Positions 30,284 through 39,438 of a DNA stretch of 64,000 nucleotides are shown in pieces. Where the stretch lies: positions 2,108,001-2,172,000 of the forward strand of contig NZ_CP072941.1 in assembly GCF_018069625.1 (NCBI RefSeq), in the 5' to 3' direction. Numbering within the stretch: position 1 is the stretch's first letter; the number at the start of each line of letters is the position of its first letter. The notes beneath the pieces are model-generated. The model was not told the DNA's origin. It worked only from the letters and a program-made list of their open reading frames with translations, and did not search any database. This DNA is from Streptomyces yatensis (GTDB lineage Bacteria > Actinomycetota > Actinomycetes > Streptomycetales > Streptomycetaceae). The position numbers and the translations under genes are program-made.

Positions 30284-30592
30284 TCAGCAGCGCAGCCGGG
30301 CGGTATGGCCGTCGATGCGCAGGATGCATTCGGTGAACAGCGTCATCGAGGGGCTGTCGTCCGTGGGGACCAGCCGCAGCCCGAGGTCCATGATGGACCG
30401 GATGACCTGGGCGGTACGGCTTCCGTCGGGGTCCGGTCCGCGCAGCGCGGACCATGCCTCGAAGTGCGCCCGGACGGCTTCCCAGGCCGGTCCCGGCGTG
30501 AAGTGGCACAGAAAAACCGGCTGGTCGACCCCGTACTGGCGTAACTCGCCGACTGTGGCCTCACCTTGCATAAGCCACCATGTGGCACTCAT
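30284..30592 (-). CDS. Hypothetical protein
   Basis: 102 residues from the ATG at 30592 (MSATWWLMQGEATVGELRQ...), which follows GGGGACG; an earlier in-frame ATG at 30613 is possible. I do not recognise the family. It has no membrane segment and no clear catalytic motif. The second half (QVIRSIMDLGLRLVPTDDSPSMTLFTECILRIDGHTARLRC) has a plausible beta-alpha pattern. It sits between a peroxiredoxin and an amidase on the same strand. Confidence 0.6.
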   Translation of the reverse strand: MSATWWLMQGEATVGELRQYGVDQPVFLCHFTPGPAWEAVRAHFEAWSALRGPDPDGSRTAQVIRSIMDLGLRLVPTDDSPSMTLFTECILRIDGHTARLRC

Positions 30593-30628
30593 CTCGTCCC
30601 CAACTCCGTACATGGGAGTGGATGCCCA

Positions 30629-31903
30629 TCATACGGGTGCCGAGGACCCGGCGAGGGCCGACTCCAGATCGAGGGCCCATCCCAGCAATCGCTCGTCCGC
30701 CCCCGGCCGGGCCACGCACTGCATCCCCAGCGGAAGGGAGCCCGCCGCACGGCCCGCGGGCAGGGCGAGGGCGGGAACGCCCGCGTAGCTCCAGGGGAGG
30801 CTCATCACGGAGTCGCCGGTGCTCTTCAGGCCGTACGGCGCGGGGCCCGTGGCCGCCGGGGTGATCCACAGGTCGATGCCGTCGCGGTCCATGGCGGCCA
30901 CCAGCCGGTCGCGGAAGGCGGCACGTTCGCGCAGGGCCGCGGCGTACGCGTCGTCACCGATCCGCTGCCCCTGCCGGATCGCCTCGGCGGTCTCCTCGCG
31001 GTACCGCTCCGCGTAGCGCGGAAACCATACGGCGTGGGTCCGCGCCAGTTCGTAACGGCCGATCACCAGCCGTTCCGCCACGACCCGGTCGAAGTCGTCC
31101 GGGAAGGGCAGGCGGCGGACCGTGCATCCGGCCGCCTCCAGGCGCCCCGCCCGCTCCTCGAAGGAGCGTGTGGCCTCGGCGTCGGCGCGGTCGAGATACG
31201 GGCCGAGCGGGATGCCGAGCACCGGCCGCCGCCCCACCACCTCCCCGCCGTCGCCGGACGGCCGCCAGTCGTCGCACAGCACGGCGGCCGCCGGGGCGAG
31301 GGTCGCCATGTCGGGGGCGAAGAGGCCCACGGTGTCGAAGGTCGGGGCGTTGGCGATCACGCCGTCGGAGGGGATGCGGCCGTGGGTCGGTTTGAAGCCG
31401 ACGACCCCGCAGTAGGCGGCCGGGCGGATCATCGAACCGATGGTCTGGGTCCCGACCGCCAGCGGCACCATCCTGGCCGCGACGGCCGCGGCCGAACCGC
31501 TGCTGGAGCCGCCCGGGGTGTGGCCGAGATGGTGCGGATTGCGGGTGGGACCGGGAGCGGTCACGGCGAACTCGGCGGTGACGGTCTTGCCCGCCACCAG
31601 TGCGCCCGCCGCCCGTAGCCGATCGACGAGCGAGGCCTGCGGCCCGGCCAGCGCCTCGGCGGGAACGTCCGAACCGGCCCGTGTGGGCAGCCCGTCGACA
31701 TGCACGATGTCCTTGACGCCCACCGGCACGCCGAACAGCGCCGGCCGCCCGCCCGGACCGTCCCACCGCTCATCGGCCGCCCGCGCCTCGCGCAACAGCC
31801 GCTCACGGCGGCCGGGTTCGGGAACGAAGGCCCGAATCTCCCCGTCGGCGGCCTCGATCCGGTCACAGACCCGCGCGGCCGCGGTGGCACAGGAGGTGTC
31901 CAT
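30629..31903 (-). CDS. Amidase signature family enzyme
   Basis: 424 residues. The Ser-cisSer-Lys triad is visible: Lys64 in GVPVGVKD, cis-Ser133 in GHTPGGSSSGS, and nucleophile Ser157 in TIGSMIRPAAYCG. It hydrolyses a carboxylic amide or transfers the amide; the substrate is not predictable. It is shorter than GatA (about 480), and no gatB or gatC is adjacent, so the tRNA amidotransferase role is unlikely. The ATG has only a weak ribosome site. It lies 27 bases after the start-distal end of the AraC regulator. Confidence 0.9.
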   Translation of the reverse strand: MDTSCATAAARVCDRIEAADGEIRAFVPEPGRRERLLREARAADERWDGPGGRPALFGVPVGVKDIVHVDGLPTRAGSDVPAEALAGPQASLVDRLRAAGALVAGKTVTAEFAVTAPGPTRNPHHLGHTPGGSSSGSAAAVAARMVPLAVGTQTIGSMIRPAAYCGVVGFKPTHGRIPSDGVIANAPTFDTVGLFAPDMATLAPAAAVLCDDWRPSGDGGEVVGRRPVLGIPLGPYLDRADAEATRSFEERAGRLEAAGCTVRRLPFPDDFDRVVAERLVIGRYELARTHAVWFPRYAERYREETAEAIRQGQRIGDDAYAAALRERAAFRDRLVAAMDRDGIDLWITPAATGPAPYGLKSTGDSVMSLPWSYAGVPALALPAGRAAGSLPLGMQCVARPGADERLLGWALDLESALAGSSAPV

Positions 31904-31930
31904 GGACCCCGAGGCTACGCCGCCCCCGCG

Positions 31931-32998
31931 TCAGCCCACCTCCTCGGCGGCCCGTGCCCGTGCAATGTCCCTGCCGGCGCCGGGCGGCCGGCCGGTGACG
32001 CGCTTGAAGGCACGGCTGAAGGCGGCCTGCGAGGTGTAGCCGAGGCGCTGCGCCACGGACTGGATCGGCATGGTGTCCTGGGCCAGCCACTGGCTGGCGA
32101 GGAGCATCCGCAGCTCCGTGGCGTAGCGCAGGGGCGGCATGCCGATCGTGGTCTGGAATCGGTCCGCGAAGACGGACCGGGAGACATTGCATTCCGCCGC
32201 CAGCTCGGCCACGGTCCAGTGATGCCCGGGCTGCCGGTGCAGGGCGAGGATGGCGCAGGCCAGGCGGGGGTCGCGCAACGCGGCCACGAGGCCGGAGGTG
32301 TTGTCGCATCCGCATTCGATCCAACCCCGCACGATCATGGCCGCCGCCACTTCGGCCAGCCGGGCGAGAATGCCGGCGAATCCCACGCGTCCGGCGCAGA
32401 CTTCACGCCTCATGGACGTGAGGATCGGCATGAGCCCGGGGTAACGCTTCCCCTCGGCATCGACCAGCATGACATCGGGCATCAGCCGGCTGAGGCCCTG
32501 CATTCCGCCGAGGTCGAAATCCATGAAGCCGTTGAAGAATATCGCGCTGGGATTCGGGTTGATGCTCGGGCAGGCATCCACATCGCTCACCGCGTTGCTG
32601 AGCGGGACCGCATCGAAACTGTCTATGCCCCGGACCGGTATATCCGTTCGGGAGAGCAGCTGATGGGACTCACCGTGGGGCATGAATACGGCATTGCCGG
32701 CCGAAAGCTCATGGACAGTTCCGTCCTCGGTGCGCAGGACGGCGGAGCCGACGGCGAGGAAATGGAAATAGGCGCGTCCGGGCTTGGCATCGAAATGCAG
32801 GCCGAACCGCGGACCGGCGTGGACACGACGATACCGGACGCCGCGCAGCCGCATGCTGGTCAGCAGCTCGCTGATGAGGTCGGACGACAGGGCGAACTGC
32901 CCCGTGGAGCCTCCGCCCGCAGGCACCCCGTCCGGAGTTCCCCCGCCCGCAGGCACCCCGCCCGGACTCTCGGTCAAATATTGCGGACGTTCTGTCAT
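31931..32998 (-). CDS. AraC-family transcriptional regulator (cupin type)
   Basis: 355 residues. An N-terminal Gly/Pro-rich leader with a duplicated GVPAGGGT element precedes a cupin-like ligand domain (GLHFDAKPGRAYFHFLAVG; AVFMPHGESHQLL). The C-terminal AraC double helix-turn-helix follows (WTVAELAAECNVSRSVFADRFQ; SVAQRLGYTSQAAFSRAFKR). It is divergent from the MFS transporter gene with only 68 bases between, so it probably controls that efflux gene. Confidence 0.9.
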   Translation of the reverse strand: MTERPQYLTESPGGVPAGGGTPDGVPAGGGSTGQFALSSDLISELLTSMRLRGVRYRRVHAGPRFGLHFDAKPGRAYFHFLAVGSAVLRTEDGTVHELSAGNAVFMPHGESHQLLSRTDIPVRGIDSFDAVPLSNAVSDVDACPSINPNPSAIFFNGFMDFDLGGMQGLSRLMPDVMLVDAEGKRYPGLMPILTSMRREVCAGRVGFAGILARLAEVAAAMIVRGWIECGCDNTSGLVAALRDPRLACAILALHRQPGHHWTVAELAAECNVSRSVFADRFQTTIGMPPLRYATELRMLLASQWLAQDTMPIQSVAQRLGYTSQAAFSRAFKRVTGRPPGAGRDIARARAAEEVG

Positions 32999-33066
32999 AG
33001 CTCATCCTGACATTCGTACCTAGCCTTGACTCGAAGCTCTCATGCGATTCAGGGAGAAGCAAACAG

Positions 33067-34308
33067 TTGAGTAGTGATGTGCGCACCACCGTGCCCGATG
33101 CCGACCCCGGCGAAGCGCCCGATGGGAAATGGGTTCCGCCCGAACCGGCCGCACCGTCCTGGGCGGCGGTGTTCTCGCTGGCGATGGGTGTATTCGGATT
33201 GCTCACGGCGGAATATCTGCCGACCAGCTTGTTGACTCCGATGGCCGCCGACCTAGGAGTATCGGAAGCTCTGGCGGGGCAGGCGGTGACGGTAACCGCG
33301 GCAGCCGCGATGCTTTCCGGATTGCTGACGGCGAGCCTGACCCGGAGAATCGACCGACGGATGGTGTTGCTCGGCTTCACCGTCCTCTTGATCATATCCA
33401 ATCTGCTGGTGGCCGTGGCCACCAATATGGCCGTGCTGATGCTGATGCGGATCCTGCTGGGTGTCGCGCTCGGTGGCTTCTGGAGCATGGCGGCGGCGGT
33501 GGCGATGCGCCTGGTGCCCGCGGCTCTGGTGCCCCGTGCGGTATCGATCATCTTCAGTGGTATCGCGGTGGCGACCATCGTGGCGGTGCCGCTCGGCAGC
33601 TACCTCGGCGACCTGGCCGGCTGGCGCAGCACCTTCCTGGCGGCGGCCGGACTCGGGGTCGTGACGCTGCTGTTCCAGCTGTTCACGCTGCCCCGGATGG
33701 CCCCCCATGGCACGGCACGGCTGGGCACGTTGTGGGAGGTGCTGCGCCGGCCGGGCTTCGGGGTGGGCATCGTGGGAATGCTGCTGGTGCACATTGGCCA
33801 CTACGCGCTGTTCACCTATATCCGGCCCGCGCTGGAAAACGTGGTGAAGGTCGACGTCGATGCGTTGGCGCTGCTGTTGTTCGTCTTCGGAGTGGCGAAC
33901 CTCGTGGGCACGCTGGTGTCCGGATGGCTTCTGGAGATCAGCCTGCGCCTGACGTTGACACTGACGCCGGCGCTGATGGGTGTCGCGGCACTGGGCGTGG
34001 CACTCCTTCCCGCAGGGCAAGCCGGGTACGTATTCCTTGTGGTCCTCTGGGGGCTGGCCTTTGGCGGCGTGTCGGTGGCATGGTCGAACTGGGCGACTCG
34101 TATGGTGCCCGACCAGGCGGAAAGCGCGGGCGGGCTCGTGGTGGTGGGCGTGCAGTCCGCCATCGCCGGCGGCGCCGCCGCGGGCGGTCTGATATTCGGT
34201 ATCGGCGGCGTCGTCACCGTATTCACCGTCTCCGGCGTCGTGTTGCTCGCCTCCGCGGTGCTGATCCTCCTGCGGGTCAAGGCGCCCCGGCGCCTGGTGA
34301 GAAGCTGA
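33067..34308 (+). CDS. MFS transporter (drug/nucleoside efflux DHA1 type)
   Basis: 413 residues with 12 predicted membrane helices. The family motif region TEYLP-type (LLTAEYLPTSLLTPMAADLGVSE) matches the DHA1/NepI-AraJ branch of exporters. The start is a TTG at 33067 behind GGGAGAAG; the first in-frame ATG would remove part of the first helix. Divergent from the AraC regulator. Substrate unknown. Confidence 0.88.
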   Translation: MSSDVRTTVPDADPGEAPDGKWVPPEPAAPSWAAVFSLAMGVFGLLTAEYLPTSLLTPMAADLGVSEALAGQAVTVTAAAAMLSGLLTASLTRRIDRRMVLLGFTVLLIISNLLVAVATNMAVLMLMRILLGVALGGFWSMAAAVAMRLVPAALVPRAVSIIFSGIAVATIVAVPLGSYLGDLAGWRSTFLAAAGLGVVTLLFQLFTLPRMAPHGTARLGTLWEVLRRPGFGVGIVGMLLVHIGHYALFTYIRPALENVVKVDVDALALLLFVFGVANLVGTLVSGWLLEISLRLTLTLTPALMGVAALGVALLPAGQAGYVFLVVLWGLAFGGVSVAWSNWATRMVPDQAESAGGLVVVGVQSAIAGGAAAGGLIFGIGGVVTVFTVSGVVLLASAVLILLRVKAPRRLVRS

Positions 34309-34429
34309 GCGCACAGGGGAGCGAGCGGCGACGGGGCGGCGTTGTCACATGCGACCGCCTGGACGATGGCCCGGTGAGTGATGCTTGGGCGGGGGTCGAC
34401 CCCGACGCGCCGGAGCGGGCCGTGTGGAG

Positions 34430-34689
34430 ATGGCCTTCAGCGTGACCAAGGACGTGCTGTCCCTCGTCGCGGGCGTCGCCTTCGACGACGGACCGCTGCG
34501 GCTGGACGAGCCCGTGCACACCTCGTGGTGTGGCCACGAGCCCCGTCGACCGGGCGCTGTGCCCGGGGCAACGGCGGCAACCACCTCTTGTGGCTGGACC
34601 CGGCCCGTGACCTCACGCTCGTCTCACGCCGGGGAGCCGATGTGGAAGCCCTCATCGTGGCGGTCTCGGAGGCGGTCCGCCCCGGATGA
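34430..34689 (+). pseudogene. Serine hydrolase (beta-lactamase/esterase family) remnant
   Basis: Two short pieces in different frames recall a class C beta-lactamase-like protein. The first has the active-site SxxK motif (AFSVTKDVLSLVAGVAFDDGPLRLDEPV); the second has the C-terminal end (GNGGNHLLWLDPARDLTLVSRRGADVEALI). The middle of the protein, including the Tyr motif, is missing, so this is a decayed gene with an internal deletion and a frame change. Confidence 0.68.
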
Positions 34690-34734
34690 CGACCGAGGCC
34701 ACCGCTCAGCGGGCCTCCACATCGGCTGCCTCCG

Positions 34735-35601
34735 TCAGCTGCCGCCCGTCACCTTGACGTAGTCGACGACCAGCTGCTGCGGGAAGGAGGTGTTGCCGTC
34801 CGGGTCGCCGGGCCAGTAGCCGCCGACGGCCAGGTTGAGGATGATGTAGAAGGGGTGGTCGAAGACCCAGCGGTTGCCGTTCAGGTCGGCGGGGGTGCGG
34901 GTCTGGTAGACGTTGCCGTCGACGGACCAGGTGATCTTGTTGGGCGACCAGTCGATGGCGAAGGTGTGGAAGGCGTCGGAGAACTTGCCGCCGTTGGGGA
35001 GGGTGTAGCCCGCGCCGATACCGCCCGAGCCGGAGTAGCCGGGGCCGTGGAGAGTGCCGTGGACGGTGCTGGGCTCGAAGCCCACGTTCTCCATGATGTC
35101 TATCTCGCCGCAGTTGGGCCAGCCGGCGCTGCCGATGTCATTGCCGAGCATCCAGAACGCGGGCCACATGCCCTGCCCCTGCGGCAGCTTCATCCGGGCC
35201 TCGACGTGGCCGGAGGCGGTGGTGAACTTCTGCGAGGTGTTCAGGCGGGCGGAGGTGTACTCGCACCGGCCGTACCAGCAGTTGTAGTTGCCCGGGTTCT
35301 CCTTGCGGGCGGTGATGACGAGGTTGCCGTTGCCGTCCAGCGCCGCGTTCTTGTTGCCGTCGGTGTAGTACTGCCGCTCGTGGTTGTTGACGTTGTCGCC
35401 GGTCTCCACGCCCCACTTGGAGCCGTCGACCCCGCTGCCCGCCGGGCCGTCGAAGTTGTCGGTGAACTCGGCGGCGGCCTTGTTGGTGGCCTGGGGGGCG
35501 GCCGCGGGGGTGGCGGTGGCCGGGGCGGTGAGCCAGGGGGTGGCGGCGAGCGCGGTCGCGGAGAGCAGACCGATCACGGTGTTGCGCACGGTTTTTCTCA
35601 T
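34735..35601 (-). CDS. Secreted GH16 endo-beta-1,3-glucanase (laminarinase type)
   Basis: 288 residues. A Sec signal peptide (MRKTVRNTVIGLLSATALAATPWLTAPATA) precedes a GH16 jelly roll. The catalytic motif EIDIME is intact: nucleophile Glu166, Asp168, acid/base Glu171. WPAFWMLG and HTFAIDWSPNKITWSVDG are also family motifs. It should cut beta-1,3 or mixed beta-glucans outside the cell. There is no carbohydrate-binding module. A ROK regulator lies 103 bases upstream on the same strand. Confidence 0.93.
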   Translation of the reverse strand: MRKTVRNTVIGLLSATALAATPWLTAPATATPAAAPQATNKAAAEFTDNFDGPAGSGVDGSKWGVETGDNVNNHERQYYTDGNKNAALDGNGNLVITARKENPGNYNCWYGRCEYTSARLNTSQKFTTASGHVEARMKLPQGQGMWPAFWMLGNDIGSAGWPNCGEIDIMENVGFEPSTVHGTLHGPGYSGSGGIGAGYTLPNGGKFSDAFHTFAIDWSPNKITWSVDGNVYQTRTPADLNGNRWVFDHPFYIILNLAVGGYWPGDPDGNTSFPQQLVVDYVKVTGGS

Positions 35602-35704
35602 GGAGCGGTGGTGCCTTCCTGTGTGGGGGATGGGACCGGTGGGTGCCGGTCCGGTGGGGGGGGGAAGGTGTGCGTCCGGCGGTTGGGGGCCGGGGTCCGG
35701 GGCG

Positions 35705-37207
35705 CTAGGGCACGGGCGTACGGGTGGGAGGGGTGCCCATCAGCGCTCGTCGGGGAGTGGCGGTCGGGGAACGGTCGGGAGGGGTGCCGGTCAGCGCTGG
35801 TCGGGGAGTGGTGGCCGGGCGACGGGCGGGCCGGTGCGCGTCCTCGGTGAGGAAGCGGCCGACGGGGACGGTGGCGGCGCCGAGCGCCACGGCGTGGGGG
35901 CCGAGCCGGCACAGCCCGATGGTGGTGTGGGCGTACGGCCGGCGCAGCGCCTGCGCGGCGACCGTCTCGCGGATCCGGGGCAGCATCCGGGCGCCGAACA
36001 GCAGCCCGGCCCAGCCGCCGAGGATGATCCGCTGCGGGTTGAAGAGGTTGACCAGGTTGGCGATTCCGGCGCCCAGATACACCGCCGCCTCCTCCAGGAC
36101 GCGCTGTGCGGCGGATGAGGTGTCGGCGGCCGCGAGCAGCGCGGCGAAGGTGGACTCGTTGTCGGCGCCGGGGGTGGTGCGGCCGCGCCGGGCCTGGCGG
36201 AAGCGCTCCAGGACCGCCTCGGCGCCGACGTACGCCTCCAGGCAGCCGCGGGCGCCGCACCGGCAGCGGCGGCCCCCGGCCTGGACGGTGGTGTGGCCCC
36301 ACTCGCCCGCGCTGTTGGTGGAGCCCCGGTAGGGGGCGCCGTGGGTGATGACGCTCGCGCTGACGCCGGAGCCGATGACCGCGACGACCGCGTGCTGGAC
36401 GCCGCGTCCGGCGCCGAACCACATCTCGGCCCGGCCCATGGCCTCGGCGCCGTTGTCGATGTGCAGGGGCAGTGCGGTGCCGGTGCTCAGCAGCCGCTCC
36501 AGGGGAAGGGCGTTCCAGCCGGTGGCCGATATGCCGATGCCGACACCGAGGATGTGCCCCTGGGGGATCCCGGCTTCCTCGACGACGGTGTCGAGACCGG
36601 TCAGGATGTGGCCGACGACGGCTTTGGCGTCGCGCTCCCCGGGGGCTAACGGGTGGACGACACCGGCCCGTTGGGTGAGGGTGAGGTCGAACAGCCCGAC
36701 GCGGACCCGGGTGTCGGCGACCTCGACGCCGATGACGTACCGGTGCTCGGGGACCAGCCGCAGCCGGGCGCCGGCCCGGCGGCCCGCCGCGACGAGGGCC
36801 GACTCCGCCTCGGTGACGACGCCTTCGGTGGCGACGCCCCTGGTGACGGCGTCCTTGGTGGCGGCGTCCTTGACGACGGTGCCGGTGGTGATGGTGCTCG
36901 GGGCGATGGGGTTCGGGGTGGCGGGGTTCGGGGCGATGGCGTTCGGGGTGACGGGGTTCGGGGCGACGGGGTTCGGGGTGACGATGCCTTTGGCCACAGG
37001 GGCTTCGGTCACGACGCCTTCGGCGATCAGTTTGCCGATGACCGTGCGCACGGTGGTGGCGCTGAGCCCCGTACGGCGGACGAGCTCCTGCCGGGTGAGC
37101 GGGGCGTGGAAGTACAGCGTCCACAGCAGTGAGGCGCGGCTGCCGTGCCGCGGATCGCGCACGGTGGTGCGCAGCGAGGGCTGGGCTGCCTGCGCCTGGG
37201 CCGTCAT
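35705..37207 (-). CDS. ROK-family regulator with repeat-encoded linker and tail
   Basis: 500 residues, about 90 longer than its neighbour at 37337-38590. Helix-turn-helix LTRQELVRRTGLSATTVRTVIGKL; ROK domain with GVEVADTRVRVGLFD, GSGVSASVITHG, GEWGHTTVQ and the zinc motif CRCGARGCLE. The extra length is in two places. Residues of about 76-135 are Pro-Asn/Val/Thr repeats (TPNPV-APNPV-TPNAI-APNPA...) encoded by a 15-base minisatellite. The C-terminal tail is encoded by an imperfect 50-odd-base duplication near 35728-35820. It may control the glucanase downstream. Confidence 0.88.
   Translation of the reverse strand: MTAQAQAAQPSLRTTVRDPRHGSRASLLWTLYFHAPLTRQELVRRTGLSATTVRTVIGKLIAEGVVTEAPVAKGIVTPNPVAPNPVTPNAIAPNPATPNPIAPSTITTGTVVKDAATKDAVTRGVATEGVVTEAESALVAAGRRAGARLRLVPEHRYVIGVEVADTRVRVGLFDLTLTQRAGVVHPLAPGERDAKAVVGHILTGLDTVVEEAGIPQGHILGVGIGISATGWNALPLERLLSTGTALPLHIDNGAEAMGRAEMWFGAGRGVQHAVVAVIGSGVSASVITHGAPYRGSTNSAGEWGHTTVQAGGRRCRCGARGCLEAYVGAEAVLERFRQARRGRTTPGADNESTFAALLAAADTSSAAQRVLEEAAVYLGAGIANLVNLFNPQRIILGGWAGLLFGARMLPRIRETVAAQALRRPYAHTTIGLCRLGPHAVALGAATVPVGRFLTEDAHRPARRPATTPRPALTGTPPDRSPTATPRRALMGTPPTRTPVP
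36897..36985. repeat. Minisatellite inside a ROK regulator gene
   Basis: About six imperfect copies of a 15-base unit (GGGGTTCGGGGTGAC type) encode the pentapeptide series TPNPV/APNPx. The unit length is a multiple of three, so copy changes keep the frame. Located between the DNA-binding and sugar-binding domains. Confidence 0.75.
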
Positions 37208-37258
37208 CGGTCACCTCCGGGGAGACACAATGTCCAGCCCTGTTCGAGCCATGTCAAT

Positions 37259-37270
37259 AGGTCTGGACCT
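37259..37270. promoter_or_regulatory. DasR-like box (weak)
   Basis: AGGTCTGGACCT is a perfect inverted repeat around TG resembling the DasR site core TGGTCTAGACCA. It lies about 52 bases upstream of the ROK regulator start at 37207. A second inverted repeat, TCAAAGAATTTGA, follows directly. Which protein binds is unknown. Confidence 0.4.
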
Positions 37271-37336
37271 TCTTGTCTCAAAGAATTTGAGGCGGGCCCC
37301 GACCCAACTCCCCCTGAACCGACAGAAGTCGAACCC

Positions 37337-38590
37337 TCAGCGCGCTCCGCCGGTGGCCAGGAAGTGTGCCAGCGGAAGGGTGGCCGCGCCCAACGCCACG
37401 GCGTCGGGCCCCAGTTCGGCCAGCCCGATCTCGGTCTGCGCATATGGCCGGTGCAGTGCGTAGGAGGCGGTGGCGGCCCGGATCCTGGGGAGGACCCGGC
37501 CGCCGAGGAGCAGTCCGGCCCAGCCGCCGAGGATGATCCGCTCGGGGTTGAAGAGGTTGATCAGATCGGCGATACCGGCGCCGAGATAGGCCGCGGTCTC
37601 CTCCAGTACCTCGCGCGCCCGGGTCTCGGTTCCGGCGGCCCCCACGATCGCGGCGAATGCGGCCTGCTGGTCCTCACCGGCGCCCTCCGCGCCGCCCTCC
37701 TCGACACCCTCCGCGCCGCTCTCCGCCGCGCGGTCGCCGGACGCCGCACGCTCATAGCGGTCGAGCACCGCCTGCGCCCCGACATACGCCTCCAGACAGC
37801 CGACCGCACCGCACCGGCAGGCGCGCCCGCCGACCTGGACGACCGTATGTCCCCACTCCCCCGCGCTGCTGGTCGCGCCCCGGTACGGCGCCCCGGCGGT
37901 CACGATGGCCGCGCCGACTCCGGAGCCGATCAGGGCGATCACCGCGTTCTCCGCGCCGCGGCCCGCCCCGAACCACATCTCGGCCTGCCCCTGCGCGGTG
38001 GCGCCGTTGTCGATGAACAGCGGCAGCTCGGTGCCGGTGCGCAGCAGCCGCTCCAGCGGCACCGCGTCCCGGCCGGCGGTCGGGCCGTGGACGAGGACCT
38101 CGTCACCCTGTTCGACGACGCCAGGGACCCCGACCCCGACCCCGATGACCGCCTCCGGCTCCGTGCCGCTCTTGGCGACGACCGCTTCGAGGCCGGTCAG
38201 GATGTGGCCGACGACCGGCTCCGGGTCCCGCTCCAGCCCGCCGGGCGTCAGCGGATGCTCCCACCGGGCCAGTTCGGTCAGCATGAGGTCGAACAGCTCC
38301 ACCCGCACATGGGTCTCGCCGACGTCGACCCCGATGAGATGGCCGCTGCCCGGCGCGACCCGCAGCAGCGTGCGGGGGCGGCCGCCGTCGGACTCGACCG
38401 ACCCGGCCTCCTCCACCAGCGCGTCGGCGAGCAGTTCGCCGACGACGTTGCTGACCGAGCCGGAGCTGAGCCCGGTGAGCGTCCCCAGTTCCTGACGGCT
38501 CACCGGACCCTGGAAGTACAGCTGGCGCAGCAGCGTCGAGCGGTTGCCGCGCCGCAGGTCGCGCACGGTCCGTCGGTTCATCTGACCCAT
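37337..38590 (-). CDS. ROK-family transcriptional regulator
   Basis: 417 residues. Helix-turn-helix VSRQELGTLTGLSSGSVSNVVGELL; ROK domain with GVDVGETHVRVELFD, GSGVGAAIVTAG, GEWGHTVVQ and the zinc motif CRCGAVGCLE. An acidic low-complexity insert (SGAEGVEEGGAEGAGEDQQ) lies in the ROK domain. It is a close relative of the next ROK gene, oriented the same way, 129 bases apart. Start may be the first ATG (38590) or the next in-frame one three codons on. The controlled genes are not evident. Confidence 0.9.
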   Translation of the reverse strand: MGQMNRRTVRDLRRGNRSTLLRQLYFQGPVSRQELGTLTGLSSGSVSNVVGELLADALVEEAGSVESDGGRPRTLLRVAPGSGHLIGVDVGETHVRVELFDLMLTELARWEHPLTPGGLERDPEPVVGHILTGLEAVVAKSGTEPEAVIGVGVGVPGVVEQGDEVLVHGPTAGRDAVPLERLLRTGTELPLFIDNGATAQGQAEMWFGAGRGAENAVIALIGSGVGAAIVTAGAPYRGATSSAGEWGHTVVQVGGRACRCGAVGCLEAYVGAQAVLDRYERAASGDRAAESGAEGVEEGGAEGAGEDQQAAFAAIVGAAGTETRAREVLEETAAYLGAGIADLINLFNPERIILGGWAGLLLGGRVLPRIRAATASYALHRPYAQTEIGLAELGPDAVALGAATLPLAHFLATGGAR

Positions 38591-38774
38591 CGGGCTCCTT
38601 CCCCCCGGCCCGAACCTACCTGACGCGGCCGCTCTTGACGCCGACTGGTTTCATCGCTTAACTCACGGTCTGAATGAAGTCTCGCGCTTCACCTTTTGAA
38701 CGGTCAATGGCGTCCGACCGCCCAGGGCAGCCGATGGGCCGACGGAAGCCCCCGGCCACCGCCGCGCGGCCCCG

Positions 38775-39197
38775 CTACTCCGCCCCCGGCGCCTGGAACA
38801 GCGCGAGCAGATCCTCCCGCCCGAACATCCGCGCCGTCTCGACGGCCGAGGGCGATCCGGAGCGAGGGTCGGCGCCCTTGGCCAGCAGCACCCTCAGCAC
38901 CTCCTCCTCGCCCTTGAACGCGGCCCCGGCGATGGGCGTCTGGCCCCGTTCGTTCACCCGATTGGGGTCGGCGCCGCGCTCCAGCAGGGCCGACACCGTA
39001 GCGGGGTGGCCGTAGTAGGCCGCCAGCATGAGCAGGGAATCGCCCTTGTCGTTGGTGAGGTTGGCCGGGACGCCCGCGTCCACGTAGGCGGCGAGGGTAT
39101 CGGTGTCACCCTGCCGGGCCAGGTCGAAGACCTTGGACGCCAGCTGCAGCACCTCCGGGTCGTGGGCGGGCTCGCTCTCGGGATTCGATTCAGTCAT
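38775..39197 (-). CDS. Ankyrin-repeat protein
   Basis: 140 residues with about three ankyrin repeats (GDTDTLAAYVDAGVPANLTNDKGDSLLMLAAYYGHPATVSALLERGADPNRVNERG... pattern, GQTPIAGAAF). Small bacterial ankyrin proteins act as protein-binding scaffolds; some are periplasmic or pair with catalase, but neither holds here. No signal peptide. A separate transcription unit. Confidence 0.9.
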   Translation of the reverse strand: MTESNPESEPAHDPEVLQLASKVFDLARQGDTDTLAAYVDAGVPANLTNDKGDSLLMLAAYYGHPATVSALLERGADPNRVNERGQTPIAGAAFKGEEEVLRVLLAKGADPRSGSPSAVETARMFGREDLLALFQAPGAE

Positions 39198-39438
39198 GGC
39201 CTGTCGCCTCCGGCTTCGCTACCTCGGTATGTGATCACCCACCCTAAGGACGGCGACCGAGTCGTCCGAGGAGGCGGTCACCCCCACGGGAGGCGGCGGT
39301 CGACTCGGAGCGCCACGCCTCCATGGTGATGATTACACCGATAATCCACCCAATTGCACCTTTCGCCCGGCCCATACATGCTGTGATCCTGGAACCACTC
39401 ATGGTGACTGACCGTCCCCCATCAGCCAGGAGACCGTG

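Noticed and set aside
34378..34762. Two small open frames taken as genes
   Set aside because: Together they look like pieces of one decayed serine hydrolase, so they are reported as a pseudogene.
38641..38665. TTGACG followed by TAACTC as a promoter
   Set aside because: The -10 is poor and no rightward gene follows closely.
39251..39299. CCGAGTCG and CGACTCGG inverted repeat as an operator
   Set aside because: The arms are far apart and no regulator or transcript start is linked to it.
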